Assembly: GCA_017520845.1 (NCBI GenBank)
Contig: JAFXEU010000107.1
Location: 1-36,305, forward strand
Source of the DNA: Kiritimatiellia bacterium
Lineage (GTDB): Bacteria > Verrucomicrobiota > Kiritimatiellia > RFP12 > UBA1067
Reading direction: 5' to 3'
DNA: 36,305 nt
Position numbers and translations under genes: made by a program. Each line of letters starts with the position of its first letter. The stretch's first letter is position 1. Below are positions 32,033 to 36,305 of the stretch, piece after piece. The notes under the pieces were generated by a model, which saw only the letters and a list, made by a program, of their open reading frames with translations, was not told the origin of the DNA and did not search any database.

Positions 32033-34768
32033 ATGAAAATGTTACGAGAATTGTTGACAGTGTGTTTAGCGTCAGCTGTTGCTATAGCGGCAAATGGAAT
32101 AACCGTCTCAAAGGCGATGGATCTTTCCGGGCAATGGAATGTCCAAGGGGAAAATCTTTCCGGCAAAGTGCTTCTTCCCGGAACTCTTGCTGACACCGGA
32201 CTTGGAGTAAAACAGACTTCCGCGCATTTTAGCCAATATCGAGAGCGTACGTCCAAGACGGCCCTCGCCCGTAAATACAAGTATCACGGGAAGGCTGTAT
32301 ATTCCCGTACTGTGACGCTTTCCGAGGAGGATGTTGAAAAACCTCTTGAACTTTTTCTGGAACGCGTGATGTGGACGAGCAGGCTTAAAATCGACGGGCG
32401 CGATTTCGGTTTTTGCGATTCGCTTTCCGTGCCTCACGTTTTTAAGATTCCAGCCGGATCGCTTGCGCCCGGAGAACATCTCATTGAAATAGAAATCGAC
32501 AATTCGCGTCAATACGGCGTTGCTATGAAGGCACACGGATATGGAGAATGGATGCAAAGCGTTTGGCACGGTGTGATAGGTAAGATTGAACTGCGCGCTG
32601 AAAATCCTCTTTCCTCTGTGCGCGTATTCGCGTCATATCCCGCGAACGGTAAAGTTCGTATAGAGCTTCCGGAATCTTTTGTCGCAAATGATGAGACTGT
32701 AATATCTGACAATCTTAAGTTTACGAAATTTAATGTAATACCTTCTCCGTATGCGAAAGGGCGCATAATAGTGACGGCTTGCCTTTCGGAAGAACCTCAA
32801 TCTTGGGATGAATTCAATCCGCGCCTTTATAATATCGAAATTCGGCATAAAGGATATACGAGAAAAATCCGCTTCGGTTTCAGGACGTTGGGCCGTAAAG
32901 GAAACAGGCTTATGATCAACGGTCGTCCGCTTTTCGTTCGCGCCGATATCGACAATTGCCATTTTCCTCTTACGGGATATCCTTCAATGTCAAAACGCGA
33001 CTGGATCAGATATTTCACAATTCAGCGCAATAACGGCATGAATGCGATACGGCTTCATACATGGACGCCCCCGGAAGCCGCCTTCTCGGCGGCGGATGAA
33101 TTGGGGATGATGATTTTCTGCGAACTGGCCTATTGGAATGAAAACGGGGTTAAGTCAAGTTTCGCCGGCCGCGGCAACGCGGAACTTGATTCGTGGCTCC
33201 AACGTGAATTGAGGGCGGTATCCGACGCATACGGCAATCATCCCTCAATGGTATCTTCAACATTCGGAAATGAACTCGGGTATTGCAATTTCAAAGCGCT
33301 TGACGAGTGGATGTCCGAGCAGAAAAAATACGATCCCCGCCAGCTTACGATGTGCTCAACCGCACGTAAGGTTGTACCGAGCGACGATTTTACGGTGACG
33401 CATTCTTATCGCGGGATTGGAAAAACACGCGGAAAATTCGGAGGCGAAGCGGATTACGATTATGAAGAAGTTTATTCGAAAACTCCTATTCCGGTGATAG
33501 CCCACGAGATAGGCCAATGGCCGGTATATCCTGTTTGGGACGAACAGATTCCGAAATTCAACGGGCTTCTTTATCCATGGCGCTGGTTTCCGATGCGCGA
33601 AATGGCGATTTCCAACAATACGTTTCGTTTTGCGCGTGAATTTCATTCCGCTTCCATGCAGATGAGCCGTCATTTTTATAAGCTTGAGACTGAAGGATTA
33701 TTGCGTACACCTTCATGTGACGGGATAACATTTCTTTCCATGCGCGACTATCCTGGTCAGGGAGAAGCCCTTGTCGGCTGGTATGACGCGTTTTTTGACG
33801 CGAAACCCGCACTTGGAGAAGTTCCGCCGTTTTCGGTTTTGACGAGCACGGTTCCATGTCTTGCCAGGTTCTCTAAATTTCTTTGGACATCGAATGAAAT
33901 TTTTAAAGCGGAACTTCTTGTCAGAAACGAAACGGCTTCATCCATTCCGCAAGGAACGCGCTGGCGCTGGTCATTCGGCAGTCATGAAGGTTGGGTGAGC
34001 GCGGCAAAACCGATTGAAGCGGGCGCTCTTGCGAAGGTGGGTGAAATCGCCGTTGCTCTTGATTCATTTCCCGTACCGTCCAGGTCGGAACTTAAATTCG
34101 GCGATAATTCTTGGCGTATTTATGTTTTCCCGTGTCTTCCGGAGTGTGAAATGCCGCCTGACGGAGTGCTTGTCACTTCAAATCCGAAGGAGGCAGCCGA
34201 GGCACTTGCGGAAGGCGGGCGTGTAGTATATACGGGCAAAAGCGCAAAGAGCGATATTACGACATATTTGCCTATTTATTGGTCTACGGGGCTTTTCGCC
34301 ACAAATCGAAAGCATATCGGTTTCGGCGCTATGGTTGATGCCGATCATCCGCTTCTTGCATCGACAGGATGCGATTACTGGCTTGATGAATTTTGGAGAA
34401 AGCTTTTTACCGAAGGGAAGAAGAACGCGCTCTCTCATAGATTGGAGAATCTGCCGAAGGATTTTCGTCCGCTTATAACAGTTGTTCCCGATCTCCATCA
34501 TTCTTATTTTATATCACCTCTCTTTGAGGTTAAGGTCGGCAAGGGGCGTCTTCTTGTCTGCGGGCTGAATCTTTCGGCAAAGAGCGCCGCGGCAAGGCTT
34601 TTCAAGAACAGACTGTGGCGCTATGTTGATTCTCAGGATTTCGATCCAAAGTGGGAAGTCGGGACGGATTGGTTCAAAAACACTTTTCTGCCTGACCGGC
34701 AAAACGTCGTAAAGCCCGAAGAAGTTAAGCTTGATGCCGACACCATGGATATGCTCAATAATAATTGA
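32033..34768 (+). CDS. Divergent exported GH2 family protein
   Basis: This 911-residue protein has a signal peptide (cleavage near residue 20) and a GH2 layout: MDLSGQWNVQGENLSGKVLLPGTLADTG opens the sugar-binding domain, the immunoglobulin-like domain follows near 200-290, and the barrel begins around 295. The acid/base is probably Glu414 in TFGNELGYC and the nucleophile Glu492 in IAHEIGQWPVYP. The barrel is followed by ~330 residues of C-terminal domains, possibly a glutamine-amidotransferase-like segment (KGRLLVCGLNLS). Substrate unknown; it lacks the LacZ signatures. The ATG at 32033 follows AAAAAGGCG; 32039 is an alternative start. It lies 28 bases after the beta-galactosidase and is probably cotranscribed. 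The base composition is somewhat more AT-rich than upstream. Confidence 0.8.
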   Translation: MKMLRELLTVCLASAVAIAANGITVSKAMDLSGQWNVQGENLSGKVLLPGTLADTGLGVKQTSAHFSQYRERTSKTALARKYKYHGKAVYSRTVTLSEEDVEKPLELFLERVMWTSRLKIDGRDFGFCDSLSVPHVFKIPAGSLAPGEHLIEIEIDNSRQYGVAMKAHGYGEWMQSVWHGVIGKIELRAENPLSSVRVFASYPANGKVRIELPESFVANDETVISDNLKFTKFNVIPSPYAKGRIIVTACLSEEPQSWDEFNPRLYNIEIRHKGYTRKIRFGFRTLGRKGNRLMINGRPLFVRADIDNCHFPLTGYPSMSKRDWIRYFTIQRNNGMNAIRLHTWTPPEAAFSAADELGMMIFCELAYWNENGVKSSFAGRGNAELDSWLQRELRAVSDAYGNHPSMVSSTFGNELGYCNFKALDEWMSEQKKYDPRQLTMCSTARKVVPSDDFTVTHSYRGIGKTRGKFGGEADYDYEEVYSKTPIPVIAHEIGQWPVYPVWDEQIPKFNGLLYPWRWFPMREMAISNNTFRFAREFHSASMQMSRHFYKLETEGLLRTPSCDGITFLSMRDYPGQGEALVGWYDAFFDAKPALGEVPPFSVLTSTVPCLARFSKFLWTSNEIFKAELLVRNETASSIPQGTRWRWSFGSHEGWVSAAKPIEAGALAKVGEIAVALDSFPVPSRSELKFGDNSWRIYVFPCLPECEMPPDGVLVTSNPKEAAEALAEGGRVVYTGKSAKSDITTYLPIYWSTGLFATNRKHIGFGAMVDADHPLLASTGCDYWLDEFWRKLFTEGKKNALSHRLENLPKDFRPLITVVPDLHHSYFISPLFEVKVGKGRLLVCGLNLSAKSAAARLFKNRLWRYVDSQDFDPKWEVGTDWFKNTFLPDRQNVVKPEEVKLDADTMDMLNNN

Positions 34769-34837
34769 TGTATGCATACAAATAGGCTAAATCCGTGACA
34801 GTGCATATAAAAATAAATGTAGAGAGGTGGAAAGATT

Positions 34838-36136
34838 ATGGATAGAAGAGACTTTTTGAAAACATCGTTTGCCGGGGTTGTGATGGCATGCGGAGCGTTG
34901 CCGCCTTGGCTTGCGCGGGCGATTGAGTCGCCTGAGACCGGTTCTCAATTGCCAAAATGGAAATTTGGGGAACTTGAGCTTCATTTCATTTATACGGGAT
35001 GCGGCGAAAATTGTTTTTATCGCTTGCCTGATGGAACTTCAATACTTAATGATGTGGGCGATATTTCCCGTCCACGCGATTTGAAAGATATTCCGCTTTT
35101 GCCGTCTTCTGAAAGGCTGGGCGGTGAATGGGTCAGTCGTTATATTCAGCGCGTTTATCCTGAAAAGACGATCGATTATGCGATTTTTTCGCATTGGCAC
35201 GGCGATCATACAGGCTCGGGCGCAATCGACCGCGAAAAGACTCCGTCGGCTGATTTTCGTTACCGTAAGTACCCCGACGGACTTTCGGGAAACGGTATTG
35301 TATGCGTTGCGCAGGATTTTTCATTCAGACGTTATTTCGACCATCAGTTTCCTCGGCAGGGACAGTTCAAGTCGAAAGGCGCTTTGAGCATCGATGCCGT
35401 AATGCCGTGGTTGGAGCGCGAACGGAAAAAAGGTCTCGTTGCCGAACCTTTTAAAGTCGGGGCGTTAAATCAGATTGCGATGTTGCGCGATCCGGCGATG
35501 TATAAAGATATTTTCTCCATTCGCAATTTGTGTGCGAACGGTATCGCGTGGGACGGCAAAAACGGCGTTCGTGATTATATCGCTTCTCATGATAAAGCGA
35601 CAGGCGGGGCGCTTGTCAATGAAAACGTCCGCTCGCTCGCTTTCGTTATGCGCTACGGGAAATTCGGGTATTTCGCGGGAGGTGACGTTAGCGGAGTTCT
35701 AAAAAACGAGGACGGCTCGAATGTCGATTATGAAGGAGTGGTGGGGCGTTTAGCGGGACGCGTCAATGTCTGCAAGACGAATCATCATGGATATCATGAC
35801 GCTATGAGCGGGGAGTTTATTCGCGCAGTCCAGGCTGATGCGTATATATCGTGTGTTTGGAGTCCGCGCCATGTGATTAAATCGACGCTTGAGCGTATGA
35901 CGTCAAGAGCTTTGCACGGAGGGCGCGAAGCGCTGTTCGTGCCGACTATATATCCCGCATCATGCCGAGAGAGATTTAAAAAGGCAGGCCGCTTCGGCGG
36001 CATACCTGACGCCACCCGATTCGGCGTGCATGTAGTCGTAAAGGTTGCGCCAGGCGGAGAGACGTATAAAATTTATCTTGTCGATGCTCGTGATGAATCA
36101 ATGCGCATTATGGGATGCTTGAATTGTAATTCATAA
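34838..36136 (+). CDS. Tat-exported metallo-beta-lactamase-fold hydrolase
   Basis: This 432-residue protein opens with a twin-arginine signal (RRDFLKTSFAG), so it is exported folded with its metals. The metallo-beta-lactamase motif HWHGDH places ligands at His119, His121, Asp123 and His124; Asp283 in AGGDVSG and His316/His317 in TNHHGYHDA complete the site, in the manner of ComEC-like and related MBL proteins. A ~100-residue insertion separates the first motif from the rest. The substrate is unknown; a phosphodiester or an ester/lactone is possible. An AGAGAGGTGG Shine-Dalgarno region precedes the ATG. It follows the divergent GH2 by 69 bases. Confidence 0.78.
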   Translation: MDRRDFLKTSFAGVVMACGALPPWLARAIESPETGSQLPKWKFGELELHFIYTGCGENCFYRLPDGTSILNDVGDISRPRDLKDIPLLPSSERLGGEWVSRYIQRVYPEKTIDYAIFSHWHGDHTGSGAIDREKTPSADFRYRKYPDGLSGNGIVCVAQDFSFRRYFDHQFPRQGQFKSKGALSIDAVMPWLERERKKGLVAEPFKVGALNQIAMLRDPAMYKDIFSIRNLCANGIAWDGKNGVRDYIASHDKATGGALVNENVRSLAFVMRYGKFGYFAGGDVSGVLKNEDGSNVDYEGVVGRLAGRVNVCKTNHHGYHDAMSGEFIRAVQADAYISCVWSPRHVIKSTLERMTSRALHGGREALFVPTIYPASCRERFKKAGRFGGIPDATRFGVHVVVKVAPGGETYKIYLVDARDESMRIMGCLNCNS

Positions 36137-36152
36137 GAAAATATTTGATTTC

Positions 36153-36169
36153 TGGGGGACAGTCCCCCC
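36153..36169. repeat. GGGGACAGTCCCC palindrome, copy 2
   Basis: GGGGGACAGTCCCCC repeats the core seen at 11584-11596, extended by one pair, and is followed by CTT. It could act as a weak terminator for the metallo-hydrolase transcript. It directly abuts the next promoter. Confidence 0.5.
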
Positions 36170-36198
36170 TTGCTCCGCCCACCATTTTATGGTACTAT
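36170..36198 (+). promoter_or_regulatory. Sigma70-type promoter at the window edge
   Basis: TTGCTC (36170-36175) is spaced 17 bases from TACTAT (36193-36198), preceded by TGG as an extended -10. It has the same architecture as the promoter at 15878-15906. It points out of the window, toward the hairpin and micro-ORF at 36221-36294. Confidence 0.6.
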
Positions 36199-36220
36199 AT
36201 TTTCGCTCTCCGGGATTGAA

Positions 36221-36294
36221 CCTCGTGGCGACGAGGGTACGAAAGGGAGTCTTAGATGAGTCGTTGGGTTAAGCCTGATGGAGCTATGCTATGA
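36221..36294 (+). other. Leader hairpin and micro-ORF, incomplete at window end
   Basis: CCTCGT (36221-36226) and ACGAGG (36231-36236) form a perfect 6-bp hairpin around GGCG, about 16 bases after the expected transcription start. AAAGGGAG (36243-36250) then precedes an ATG at 36256 that opens a 12-codon frame, MSRWVKPDGAML, ending in TGA 36292-36294. It could be a leader peptide, the 5' part of a structured RNA, or chance. The window ends 11 bases later. Confidence 0.3.
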
Positions 36295-36305
36295 TCGGAT
36301 GAAAA

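Noticed and set aside
7776..34768. A SusC/SusD-type polysaccharide utilisation locus
   Set aside because: Several glycosidases are present, but no TonB-dependent receptor, SusD-like lipoprotein or hybrid sensor is in the window.
36211..36236. T-arm-like GGTTCAATCC on the minus strand near the window end
   Set aside because: The flanking stem does not pair and no further tRNA arms are present.

Overview
The window looks like a chromosomal segment of a Gram-negative (diderm) anaerobic glycan degrader. BamA, OmpH/Skp and LpxD show an outer membrane with lipid A. The many exported glycosidases, a very large beta-helix-like repeat surface protein and the gene content suggest a gut or rumen member of the PVC group (Verrucomicrobiota/Kiritimatiellota-like). 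This placement is inference from gene content only. TGA, TAA and TAG are all read as stops. All recognised genes lie on the + strand except one regulator.

Region by region. 1-963 has no convincing gene: the left part is rich in CGCTC/AGCGA-type words and the right part (about 490-780) folds like a structured RNA. 964-7704 is a housekeeping run: bamA, ompH/skp, lpxD, aroQ, an FmdB-type zinc ribbon, an Mrp/Nbp35-type Fe-S ATPase, pyrF and a small membrane protein. 7776-15860 is a glycan block: exported GH2 enzyme, UDP-galactopyranose mutase, exported GH29 alpha-L-fucosidase, and an exported three-domain protein (GH29 + glycerophosphodiester phosphodiesterase + eukaryotic-PMM-like HAD phosphatase). 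15956-19322 holds an acyl-CoA dehydrogenase and an AAA-ATPase/PD-(D/E)XK protein of a widespread gut family.

19338-23631 reads as a nucleoside/ribose scavenging module. A GntR-LacI-type regulator is divergent from ribokinase, which is followed by a GRP-family sugar permease and an exported nucleoside hydrolase. The logic would be: nucleosides are split outside the cytoplasm, ribose is imported and phosphorylated, and the pathway is controlled by the divergent regulator.

23654-28669 is one reading frame for a roughly 1670-residue exported repeat protein, interrupted by a single in-frame TGA at 27875. 28777-36136 holds a LacZ-type GH2 beta-galactosidase, a second divergent GH2 protein and a Tat-exported metallo-beta-lactamase-fold protein. 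The last 170 bases carry a palindrome, a good promoter, a hairpin and a micro-ORF that run off the window.

The main oddities are the GH29-GDPD-HAD fusion, the in-frame stop and the near-identical internal repeat in the surface protein, promoters so close to start codons that the mRNAs should be leaderless (bamA, ribokinase, the regulator), and intergenic heptamer tandem repeats around the ribose genes and the beta-galactosidase. I saw no CRISPR array, tRNA, rRNA, transposase gene, sulfatase or SusC/SusD pair.
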